A DNA stretch of 64,000 nucleotides from Adenophora triphylla var. japonica (lineage: Eukaryota > Streptophyta > Magnoliopsida > Asterales > Campanulaceae): contig JAFEMH010000333.1 of NCBI GenBank assembly GCA_022495995.1, positions 186,001 to 250,000 on the forward strand, given 5' to 3'. Every line of letters begins with the position of its first letter. The first letter of the stretch is position 1. A program made the translations under genes and the position numbers. The notes under the pieces are model-generated. The model was not told the DNA's origin, ran no database searches, and saw only the letters and a list, made by a program, of their open reading frames with translations. Positions 43,372 through 53,574 of this stretch are shown here, piece by piece.

Positions 43372-45188
43372 CCACTTCTTTCTCGCTGCGGGAAAGGGAT
43401 AGGAGATGTTTAGACTCGGGGTAGGTGTTTAGGCTGAAGGCTCAAGCAATATGCAAATTAAGAATCTTCCAGTTTACTTAAAACATTGTCTTTTATTAAT
43501 TTCTATTTGGTTAGAAAAGGGATTCTGCCCTTCTTTTTCGCAACTACTCTAGATCCTGGATCAGTGGGCTCCGTCACTACGTCTATAAGCCCCTCGTATT
43601 CCACCTGTATTTCGACCTCCCATGGTGGACAGCCCCGGGCGAGGGTTCTATAGGGCACGCGGATCCCACCGACCGAGAGAGAAGAACCTCCTAACGGGTC
43701 TAGCGGGTCATAAGAACTTTTAACGCACGCGCGATGAGGATTATAGTCAAGGCAATGCTGGGAAAGTCTCGTCTTTCAGCCTTAACGGAATTTCGGCTGA
43801 GTTTTGCTTGCGCGATTGTCGTTTTGACTTTTGGGCAATGTCCGAGAAGATAATAGGCATGGGTCGGGCGATAAAAGCCGGATGACACAGTGTCACATTG
43901 AACTTCGTTGCATACGCCGTGCGTGAGTCAAAGTCGAAGTCAATGCCGGGTTAAGATCTTACCAATTTTTCCTTGTCAGAATTTTGGCAGAGCTCCGCTT
44001 GCGCGAAAGATCTTTGAATTTATGGCACGGACTCGGTCTCGACTCTTACGCATCCCGTGCGAGTCAAAGTCAAAGTCAATGTCGGAGTCAAGATCTTGCC
44101 AATTTTTCCTTGTCGGAATTTCGGCAGAGTTTCGCTTGTGCGAAGTATCTCGACTTCCGTCATGGGCTAAGGTTTGACCTTTACGTATCCCGTGCGGGTC
44201 AAGTCAAAGTCAATGCCGGGGTCAAGATCTTGCCAATTTTTTCTTGTCGGAATTTCGGCGGAGTTTCGCTTGCGCGAAGGATCTCGACTCTCGACATGGG
44301 CCAAGGTTTGACCTGTACGGGGGTATGCAACTGGGCTATATGACACGGACTAGACCAAAAACCAACCAAAAGTCACGTTTTTAAAATGTGTGACACGGAC
44401 TGTGCATTGGACGACACTGGCTGCCATGGGGAGTTTGGGATGATTCCGTGCGCGCCCGGGAGCATCGTAAGGCTGTCCGTGACTGCAACTGAACAACCAT
44501 CCCGGGTTTGAAGGACGTGCGTGCAAAGTGTACAGGATATATAAGGTGCGTGTAGTGTGCAGTCTCTTAAAAAATGTTCCTTTTTGAGTTAAAACCGAGA
44601 TTTTCAGAAATGTGTTTTAAAAGGAATGATTTTTCGGGACGGGGGAAATGCAGCAGATAAGCACGTAAATTTTTTGGGAGCCCCGGTCAGTCTTGGGACT
44701 GAATAGCCCCAAGCTGCCTAAGCTGCCAGATTAACCTCAATTTTGTCCTGGTGGAATTGCCAATGAAGCCGCCCGGCTAGAATCCAAGGAGGATTAAGCC
44801 GTACGGCTGCATCCAGCAACTTTCCAGGTTCCATTTGCTTTGATCTGCAGGCTGCTTTCCCAGCCTTTTTGGCACCTTTTCAGCTTCAGAATGCTTCCTG
44901 TTCAGTATATAGAATATGCACAATTCCCAAGAACCAAGATGCAATGCAAGGCGAAGAAAGAAAAAAGCAAGCACGACAAATGGAATCCGTGACGGGAGGC
45001 TAACCCGCTCGAAAGGAAAAAGCTTTCTTTTTTTATTTTTTTCCGAAAAGGGATACCGGTACGTGGGATTGTTAGACCATCGTTTATCCCAAGCCTCGGG
45101 TTAGGAAGCGATACAGGAAGGTTAATGGTTTGCCCCTATATACCGGGTATCATTTTTTTTTAAATGAAAGCTTTCTCCTTTGGTTAGT
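43372..45188 (-). other. Leader of element B
   Basis: No real frame. Gag-proximal part as in A1 and A3. A 136-bp repeat is present about three times at 43924-44330 (gagtcaaagtc, agatcttgccaatttttcct, tttcgcttgcgcgaa). Palindromes AGCCGCCCGGCT (44767-44778) and AGCCGTACGGCT (44797-44808) lie 30 bp apart, and a tatata site lies near 44907. The end next to the primer site matches B' (18954-19236). Confidence 0.75.
43924..44330. repeat. Tandem repeat, about 136 bp, three copies, in the leader of B
   Basis: Copies begin near 43924, 44059 and 44197, each with a gtcaaagtc-type start, aagatcttgccaatttttcc and a tttcgcttgcgcgaa segment. They have diverged by a few percent. Confidence 0.8.
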
Positions 45189-45205
45189 CCCCAGCAGTGT
45201 CGCCA
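45189..45205 (-). other. Primer-binding site of element B
   Basis: The minus strand reads TGGCGACACTGCTGGGG, two changes from the site of A1 and B'. It sits three bases from the LTR. Confidence 0.85.
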
Positions 45206-45208
45206 AAC

Positions 45209-46890
45209 TGTGAATGTGGGGGCCCAAATCTTTTTGTGTTTTATTTGGATTCACTTGAGTTTGAAAACATCCGGTTTAATTTGAAAAATGGAGTCGCCAC
45301 GCCATTTTGATTTCCTCAAAACTTTGAAAAAAAGGAATAAGGGTCCGGAGGTTAAGTTACCCCTTGGGAAGAACGTTTGGCGTTCACCCAAGGTGCCTTG
45401 CCGAAGCAAGTCTCCCAAGATCCCATTTGTCGTGCTTGCTTGCGTGCTTTCTTGTGTGCATGTGTTGAAAAGAAGGGAGGAGGGAATATTCCAAGTTGTC
45501 TTCCGGACGTATAAACCATTTAGTTGGTTATCGCTCGGGATTCCTTGGATTTTTATGTGTTCGGGACTCTGATCCCGTCCTCATCTTGGACTTGTGATCA
45601 TCACTATTTGACCTTGGGTCATGTGTGATCGAGTGAAGGACTCTCTCTTATGTTCCAAGAGTGAGGTTCTTTAGAAAGGAATATCCTTAACCCATCGATC
45701 CTACATCTTGAGACGATTGAGTCTATGTAGGGACTATTATACTCGTCTCAAGTGATAATCGGAGATATAGGGCTCAAGATTTATCCATTTCTAAAGGGAT
45801 TATGGCACCTTTAATGGAGGAAACGAGGTAAAGATGGGATCTTTACATCGGTCCGCTCCAAAGGATGCATCAAATACCAAAGGGGACTAGGGGAAGGGTA
45901 TAAAGATTGGATCTTTATGCTCTTCCTATGCTTTTCGTGCCTTAGGAAGGTCACTAAGCAATCCTAGGAAAGAGAGATCCAATCATGAGGGACATGAAGG
46001 ATGCATTCTAAACTAAAGATGACATTTTTAATGAAAAAGATGACATTATGGATGCAAAGGATGCTATTTGGTTGCAAAGGATGCTTTTTTGACGTAAAGG
46101 TAACATGTTTGATGCAAATGAGGCAACTTTATATGAAAAGATGTTACTTTGAGAGCAAAGGATGCTAATTTTCACATCACCATGTGAGAGATCCACCCTA
46201 GAACAAGCCTTTTTTGAGGTCTTATTTGTTCATCCTTGGGATGGATCCTCCATGGATCCTATGTGATGGGGGAAAGGGGGAATATGATTTACATGCCTAA
46301 AGATATGATCTTTAATGACAATATATCAAGTCCCAAGCAAGTATATAGCAATATGTAAAGCAATGAGCAAATATATCACATATATACAAGTATAATGCAA
46401 GGTAAACGGGAGGAGAGGTTACCAATGGTGGTATTCCTCTTTCTTCTTGAAGTTTGCCTAAGGAAGGGACCAACTTTTGAAGGTTTTGATGAGGAGGGAG
46501 GTGGGTTTTGGCACTCTTAGCTCTCTGGAATCACGTGGTGGTATTTTGGCAGAGTAAGGTTACTGAAAATCCCCCCTTAAAATGGATAGAGGAGGTCTCT
46601 ATTTATAGGCAGTCTGGCATCAGCTAATGAAGCTGTGCGGCTTGGAGTCCTTGGCTAATGCAGCCGTGTGGCATAATCCCTTATGACTCAGCATTTTTCT
46701 AGAATCATGCAAGGTGGCCTTCTAGAAGGGCTTTTCCAACGAAGGACTACGTGGAATTTTAATTCCTAGCAAGTCCTTCGCCCCTCGGAAGGTTTTGGAA
46801 AGTTCTCGAATTGCCCCTGAACTTTAGGAAAGTCCGGGAAATTGTCGGGAAACTTTACCGGAAGGCATGAGCCAGATTTGGGTACTTACA
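45209..46890 (-). repeat. LTR-B3, 5' LTR of element B (1682 bp)
   Basis: Same length as LTR-B2, about 98% identical by eye. Primer-core copy at 45290-45299, TATA-like box at 46600-46607 (minus), palindromes at 46630-46643 and 46663-46672, both with single changes from the B2 version. Confidence 0.93.
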
Positions 46891-47025
46891 ACGAGGCAGT
46901 CCTGGGATGTCTCATTGACTCGGGAATGGGGAGTTTAACGGGTTCCGGTTAACCTGAAAAGGGCCAGTTAACGGATTTCGATTAACTTTTAACGGATTTT
47001 GACAATTTGGATTTGGGTACTTACA
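46891..47025 (-). repeat. 3' LTR of A3, right part
   Basis: Starts with acgag, the second copy of element B's target site, and then continues gcagtcctgggat exactly where 27550 left off, judged against LTR-A1 (3590-3725). Ends GGTACTTACA. Confidence 0.92.
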
Positions 47026-47210
47026 GTAGCCCCTCATCGATGTCACTTTCGAAGGAAGTGGGGTCATTGAAAAAGATAAGGATCCAAATCGGGGGATGCC
47101 TTACTTTGAGAGACCTGAGCCATCAAATGGCTGGACCCTTAGCGAAAGGATTCCTACGTATCCCGAGCGAGAATCAAGCCGATTGTAGTTCGTAGGTGCG
47201 AGGGTTTTTC
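47026..47210 (-). other. Polypurine tract and 3' zone of A3
   Basis: The minus strand reads GATGAGGGGCTAC beside the LTR. A CCTACGTATCC site lies at 47153-47163 with TTGTAG downstream. This short zone leads directly into the arrays. Confidence 0.7.
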
Positions 47211-48196
47211 GTAGGCGCCTCGACCTCTGGGGGAATGATTAGGAGGAGTTCGTCCTGGTTGAGACTGATTCGAAGGTGTCTAGACCTGAGTTAAACTGTT
47301 AGGAGGCATCTTAACCTACGAGAGACTGTTCGGAGGCGTCTGAACCTAAGGGAGACTGTTCGGAGGCGTCTGAACCTAAGTGTGAGTGTTCAGAGGCGTC
47401 TGAACCTAACTGAGACTGTTCAGAGGCGTCTTAACCTAAGTGAGACTGTTCGTAGGCGTCTTAACCTAAGTGAGACTGTTCGAAGGCATCTTAACCTAAG
47501 GGAAACTGTTTAGAGGCGTCTTAACCTAAGGGAGACTGTTCGGAGGCGTCTTAACCTAAGTGAGACTGTTCAGAGGCATTTTAACTTAAGTGAGACTGTT
47601 CGGAGGCGTCTTAACCTAAGTGAGACTGTTAGGAAGCGTCTGAACCTAAGTGAGACTGTTAGGAGGCATCTTAACCTAAGTGAGAGACTGTTAGGAGGTG
47701 TCTTAACCTAAGTGAGGCATGTTCGGAGGCGTCTTAACCTAAGGGAGACTGTTCGGAGGCGTCTTAACCTAAGTGAGACACTTCGGAGGCATCTTAACCT
47801 AAGTGAGAATGTTCGAAGGTGTCTGGACCTAAGTGAGACTGTTCGGAGGTGTCTTAACCTAAGTGAGACTATTAGGAGGCGTCTGAACCTAAGTGAGACT
47901 GTTAGGAGCCATCTTAACCTAAGTGAGAGACTTTTAGGAGGCGTCTTGACCTAAGTGAGACATGTTCGGAGGCGTCTTAAGCTAAGTGAGACTGTTAGGA
48001 GGCGTCTGAACCTAAGTGAGACTATTCGGAGGCGTCTTAACCTAAGTGAGACTGTTCGGTGCCAGCTTAACCTAAGTGAAACTATTTGGAGGCGTTCTAA
48101 CCTGAGGGAGACTGTTCGGAGGCATCTTGACCTAAGGAAAACTATTCGGAGGTGTTCTAACCTGAGTGAGACTGTTCGGAGGCATCTTAACCTAAA
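47211..48196. repeat. Tandem array T1, about 30-bp unit, about 32 copies
   Basis: Typical unit ggaggcgtcttaacctaagt plus gagactgttc. AGAC and GTCT across unit borders can pair. Unit length is mostly 30, with some 34-base variants holding gagagact. Open frames over this stretch on both strands are products of the 30-bp period, not genes. Confidence 0.92.
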
Positions 48197-48885
48197 TTTC
48201 TGAAAGGGTATCAGAAATTTCCGTCCCCGACGGCATATTCTGAAAGGATGTGAGAAATGTCCATCCCCGACGGCGGATTCTGAAAGGATGTGAGAAATGT
48301 CCGTCCCCGACGGCGTATTCTGAAAGGATGTGAGAAATGTCCGTCCCCGACAACGTATTCCGAAAGGATATGAGAAATGTCCGTCCCCGACGGCGTATTC
48401 TGAAAGGATGTGAGAAATGTTCATCCTCGATGGCGTATTCTGAAAGGATGTTAGAAATGTACATCCCCGACGGCGTATTCTGAAAGGATGTGAGAAATGT
48501 CCATCCCCGACAGCGTATTCTGAAAGGGTGTGAGAAATATCCGTCCCCGGCGGCGTATTCTGAAAGGATGTGAGAAATGTCCATCCCTGACGTCGTATTC
48601 TGAAAGGATATGAGAAATTTCCTTCCCCGATGGTGTATTCTGAAAGGATATGAGAAATGTCCGTCCCCGACGGCGTATTCTAAAAGGATGAGAGAAATGT
48701 CCGTCCCTGACGGCGTATTCTGAAAGGATGTGAGAAATTTCCGTCCCCGACGGCGTATTCTGAAAGGATATGAGAAATGTCCATCCCCGACGGCGTATTT
48801 TGAAAGGATATGAGAAATTTCGTCCCCGACAACGTATTCTGAAAGGATATGAGAAATGTCCGTCCCCGACGGCATTTTCTAATAC
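48197..48885. repeat. Tandem array T2, 40-bp unit, about 17 copies
   Basis: The unit contains tattctgaaaggatgtgaga then aatgtccgtccccgacggcg. CCGTC and GACGG form a 5-bp stem with a CCC loop. It begins abruptly at the end of T1. The unit is not related to T1. Confidence 0.92.
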
Positions 48886-49548
48886 ACAGAGGAAGTGGGA
48901 TTTCGTGCTGGGGGATTCGGCGGAGATGACGATTGAAGAAGGATTGTTGTGCAATATTACATAGCTTTGCCGTTTGTCTTTTGTCTGCTGGGGATATGGT
49001 GTTCGGGCTTACGATGATGGCCGAAGAGGCATTGAGGTTCTAACGACGGGGTTAGGAATGGAATGACAAGAATGGTTGTATTAAACTGGTGTTTTTTTTA
49101 ACAACACAGTCTGATTTTGAAGGAAGGATTGACGTTCTAACAACGGGGTTAGGAACGGAATTTAACCTAGGGAGAGGATGGCACATTGCTGGGGAAAAGC
49201 GTCCAAAGTTCTAACGAAGTCATTTAGGAACTAAGGGGATTTTATTGACGTTCTAACAAGCAGTTTTAGAAATGGAAGATGATTGACGTTCCTTAAAAGG
49301 GTGGTCTTATGATCCTGTTAGGGAGGAATGTTCGGGCTTATGATGATGGCCTAAGAGGGATAGTTGTGCAGCCTTACATTGATTTCCGTTGAAATGAGAT
49401 GGTCGGGCTTACGATGATTGCCGGGGAGAAGATTGTTTACCTGCTGGGGAAAAAGATACTCGAACTTACTATGATGGCCGAAGAGGGATTGTTGTGCGGT
49501 CTTACATTGATTGCCGCTGAGATGGGATGGTCGGGCTTACGATTGACG
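48886..49548. repeat. Irregular repeat zone between T2 and T3
   Basis: Phrases gggcttacgatgatggccg and gttctaacaacggggttagg recur several times with variable spacing, as in a decayed array with a long or mixed unit. No gene is seen. Confidence 0.6.
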
Positions 49549-51003
49549 GCCGGAATTTAACCTCAGGAGAGGGACGTTAGAGATGTCGAACGAGGAATTT
49601 AACCTCTCGAGAGGGGTGTTAGATATGTCTAACTGAGAAATTTGACCTCGGGAGAGGGGAGTTAGAGATGTCTAACGGGAAATTTAACCTCGGGAGAGGG
49701 GCGTTAGAGATGTCTAACTGAGAAATTTGACCTCGGGAGAGGGGCGTTAGAGATGTCTAACTGAGAAATTTGACCTCAGGAGAGGGGCATTAGAGATGTC
49801 TAACGGGACTTTAACCTCGGGAGAGGGGCGTTAGAAATGTCTAACCGAGGAATTTAACCTCGGAAGAGAAGCGTTATAATTGTCTAACTGAGAAATTTAA
49901 CCTCGGGAGAGGGGCGTTAGAAATGTCTAACTGAGAATTTAACCTCTGGAAAGGGGTGTTAGAAATGTCTAACTGGAATTTAACCTCGGGAGAGGGGCGT
50001 TAGAGATGTTTAACTGGGAATTTAACATCGGGAGAGGGACGTAAGAGATGTCTAACGAGGAATTTAACCTCTGGAGAGAGGCGTTAGAGATGTCTAACTG
50101 AGAAATTTGACCTCGGGAGAGGGGAGTTAGAGATGTCTAACGGGAAATTTAACCTCAGGAGAGGGGCGTTAGAGATGTCTAACTGAGAAATTTGACCTCG
50201 GGAGAGGGGCGTTAGAGATGTCTAATGGGACTTTAACCTCGAAAGAGGGGCGTTATAGAAATGTCTAACTGAGTAATTTATCCTCGGGAGAGGGGCGCTA
50301 GAAATGTCTAGCTGAGAAATTTGACCTCGGGAGAGGGGCGAGATGTCTAACGGGACTTTAACCTCGGGAGAGGGGCGTTAGAAATGTCTAACTGAGGAAT
50401 TTAACCTCGGGAGAGGAGCGTTAGAAATGTCTAACTGAGAATTTAACCTCGAGAGAGAGGGGTGTTAGAAATGTCTAACTGGAATTTAACCTCGGGAGAG
50501 GGGCGTTAGAGATGTCTAACTGGGAATTTAACCTCGGGAGAGGGACGTTAGAGATGTCTAACTGAGAAATTTAACCTCGGGAAAGGGGCATTAGAAATGT
50601 CTAACTGAGAATTTAACCTCAGGAGAGGGGTATTAGAAATGTCTAACTGGAATTTAACCTCATGAGAGGGGCGTTAGAGAAGTCTAACTGGAATTTTAAC
50701 CTCAGGAGAGGGGCGTTAGAAATGTCTAACTGAAATTTAACCTCTGGAGAGGGGCGTTAGAAATGTCTAACTGGAATTTAATCTCTGGAGAGGGGCGTTA
50801 GAGATATCTAACTGGAAATTTAACCTCTGGAGAGGGGCGTTAGAGAAGTCTAACTAGAAATTTAACCTCGGGAGAGGGGCGTTAGAAACGTCTAACTGGA
50901 ATTTAACCTCTGGAGAGGGGCATTAGAGATGTCTAACTGGAAATTTAACCTCTAGAGAGGGGCGTTAGAGATGTCTAACTGGAAATTTAACCTCGGTAGA
51001 GGG
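49549..51003. repeat. Tandem array T3, about 40-42-bp unit, about 35 copies
   Basis: The unit contains aatttaacctcgggagaggg then gcgttagagatgtctaactg. GTTAGA and TCTAAC form a 6-bp stem with loop GATG or AATG; CCTC and GAGG form a second small stem. Unit length varies by 1-3 bases around the start of aatttaacc. Confidence 0.92.
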
Positions 51004-51122
51004 GACGAAAACGTAAGAGTTTTTTGAGAACTTTTGAGGAAAAGCATTAATTTTCGAAATGTTTTGAAAGTTCCGGGTTTGACGGGTTTTTCGAAATGAC
51101 TTGAATGTTTTGGCATTTTGAA
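51004..51122. other. Short spacer between T3 and T4
   Basis: AT-rich, with three gaaatg/ttttgaa phrases. No gene or repeat of note. Confidence 0.5.
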
Positions 51123-52375
51123 ACGTTAATACTCCAACTGGGATAGAAATATTTTATGGAAATGAACCGTTAATTCTCCGACTGGGATGGAGATATTTCA
51201 GGGAAATGAACCGTTAATATTCCTACTGGGACGGAGATATTTCAGGGAAATGAACCGTTAATACTCCTACTGGGACGGAGATATTTCAGGGAAATGAACT
51301 GTTAATACTCCGACTGGGACGGAGATATTTCAGGAAAATGAACCGTTAATACTCTGCCTGGGACGGAGATATCTCAGGGAAATGAACCGTTAATACTCCG
51401 ACTGGGACGGAGATATCTCAGGGAAATGAACCGCTAATACTACGACTGGGACGGAGATATCTCAGGGAAATGAACCATTAATACTACGACTGGGACGGAG
51501 ATATTTCAGGGAAATGAACCGTTAATACTCCGAATGGGACGGAGATATTTCAGGGAAATGTACCGTTAATACTCCGTTTGGGACGGAGATATCTCAGGAA
51601 AATGAACCGTTAATACTCCGTCTGGGACGGAGATATCTCAGGGATATGAACCGTTAATACTCCGATTGGGAAGGAGATATCTCAGGGAAATGAACCGTTA
51701 ATACTCCGACTAGGACGGAGATATCTCAGAGAAATGAACCGTTAATACTCCGACTGGGATGGAGATATCTCAGGGAAATGAACCGTTAATACTCCGACTG
51801 GGACGGAGATATCTCAGGGAAATGAACTGTTAATACTACGACTGGGACGGAGATATTTCAGGGAAATGAACCGTTAATATTACGACTGGGACAGAGATAT
51901 TTTAGGGAAATGAACCGTTAATGAAAACGGGATTTTGAAACTGAACCGTTAAAATTTCGACCGGGACGGAAATATTTTAGGGAAATGAACCGTTAATAGT
52001 TCGACTGGGACGGATATATCTTAGGGAAATAAACCGTTAATACTCCGACTGGGATGGATATATTTCGGGGAAATGTACCGTTAATACTCCGACTGGGACG
52101 GAGATATCTCGGGGAAATGAACTGTTAATACTCCGACTGGGATGGAGATATCTCAGAGAAATGAACCGTTAATACTCTGACTAGGACGGAGATATCTTAG
52201 GGAAATAAACCGTTAATACTCCGACTGGGATGGAGATATTTTGGGGAAATGAACCGTTAATACTCCGACTGGGATGGAGATATCTCGGGGAAATAAACCG
52301 TTAATGAACAGGATTTTGAAATTTGAACCGTTAATACTCCGACTGGGTCGGAAATATTTTAGGAAAATGAACTAT
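51123..52375. repeat. Tandem array T4, 44-bp unit, about 28 copies
   Basis: The unit contains gttaatactccgactgggac then ggagatatctcagggaaatg and aacc. CTCCG and CGGAG form a stem; GAGATATCTC is itself palindromic. Deviant units with ggattttgaaa occur near 51925 and 52305, about 380 bp apart, hinting at a higher-order duplication. The right end runs into the intron before the antisense exon. Confidence 0.92.
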
Positions 52376-53243
52376 ATCTTTGTGTTGATGTGCATTTTGT
52401 GTACATTATCCTATAGTAACATACCTTTGCTGTGTTTACCTGCAGGGGCGAGGGCCGGTTGATGTGTCCACTACCAAGAGTAGGAGAGATGTTGAGGCAG
52501 TTCGTGAGCTATGGGAAATGTTCCCGAATGTGGCTCGTGAAGGGGAAAGGAGTCCATGGAAGCTCGTGATAGACTCTGGCATGGGAGGCTTTATCAGTGC
52601 GGTAGCCGTGGTGGCATCGACACAGAGGGTGAAGGTACTCCATATGGCCTTGAGCGAGTATTGGTGGGATACGACCCACACAATTCACTTTAGGTGGGGG
52701 TGGCATCAGTGACTCCTACGGACTTTGCCGCGATTACCGGGTTGTCGTTCTGAGGCAATCCAATGAAGTGTTTTGATGATTTTACCATGGAGCAACTGTC
52801 GGGACTGCTTGGTTTTGACATCACGAATGCCAGGGGCCTTGGTATTCGGTACAGGCCGATGGAGGCACATTTGAGGAGAGGGATAGATGAGTATCTGGCT
52901 GGCTCCGAGAGGATGACAGCTGATTATTTGGCTAGGGGACTTTTGTGGTTTTCTCTATCAGCAAGCCCTTTCCCCAATGCTGACACAACGTGCCAGTTTA
53001 CTTTGCTTGGCTCCCTGACTGATCTGGAGGCCATGAGGGGTTTTGCGTGGGGATAAGCTGGTCTGGGGCTCACCATTCTTTGTACTCGAGATTCGAGCAT
53101 GGGAGTCTTCAGGAGCACAGGCGCGGAGCCGTCATTCCTCATACTCTGGATGGGATGCCTTCGTGGATTATCTGTCTACCACGAATCCTGCTGCTGCGGG
53201 GCATGATGCTGAGTGTTCGGATGACGAGCCAGACTCTGAGTAG
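52376..53243 (+). pseudogene. Antisense PMD gene relic of A3
   Basis: After an acceptor tacctgcag (AG at 52444-52445) the frame gives exon-2-type sequence: RELWEMFPNVAREGERSPWK, EYWWDTTHTIHFRW, then in another frame FAAITGLSF, FDITNARGLGIRYRPMEAHL, YLARGLLWFSLSASPFPNAD and GFAWG. From 53043 to 53243 a short frame ends in acidic residues DDEPDSE like the C-terminus of the B gene. The central exon 3 block is missing, and exon 1 is replaced by array T4. At least one frameshift and one stop are present. It shows that the gene was part of this family too. Confidence 0.7.
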
Positions 53244-53574
53244 TCCTGCTAATATCCCTTAGAAAATTGTGTGCACTGCCCATAATAGATATTATTTTGT
53301 ACTCGAGAGGCCCTTGGGGCGATCTTTGTACACTTGAGCATTTATTATGATTACTTTTCACTTATTCTCGGCAGATAAGTAAGTAGGTTGATAATAACAC
53401 GAAATGCATTGAATAACAAATTTGAATAGGCAAAATGTATAGATATCATGCACTGTTATTATTATTATTTTCACTGTTGCACGAGCTCGGGATGGATTTG
53501 GCTTTGTATGGGGGATGGTTCACAGATTTTAGGTTGATATGGATATTGTGAGACTGATATTGAATGTGGCCCAC
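53244..53574. other. Spacer between antisense relic and pol remnant of A3
   Basis: T-rich with atttattatgattac; it aligns loosely with the region after gene 1 in B (about 33590-33720, shared ggggcga and tttgtac/ttgtatt). It probably carries the 3' untranslated part of the relic. The second antisense gene is absent. Confidence 0.45.

Larger units (their letters stand above)
27551..46890 (-). mobile_element. Tat/Ogre-like element B, full length (19.3 kb), with two antisense genes
   Basis: Two LTRs of exactly 1682 bp (27551-29232 and 45209-46890) with about 33 differences by eye, all substitutions. The target duplication is acggg (27546-27550) and acgag (46891-46895), one base changed. Order on the minus strand: LTR, primer site, leader, gag-protease (intact 914 codons), G-patch, reverse transcriptase, two RNase H domains, integrase (broken), then two plus-strand genes, a tandem array, polypurine tract and LTR. 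It lies in the 3' LTR of A3. The dual RNase H and tRNA-Arg primer point to the Tat clade. Confidence 0.93.

Noticed and set aside
47712..48954. Long open frames on both strands over T1 and T2, for example 227 and 167 codons
   Set aside because: Unit lengths of 30 and 40 bp keep all frames open; sequences are repetitive and the frames exist on both strands.
48197..51003. Regular repeats of about 40 bp resembling a CRISPR array
   Set aside because: Units are contiguous and vary gradually, with no unique spacers and no cas genes; the context is a plant retrotransposon.
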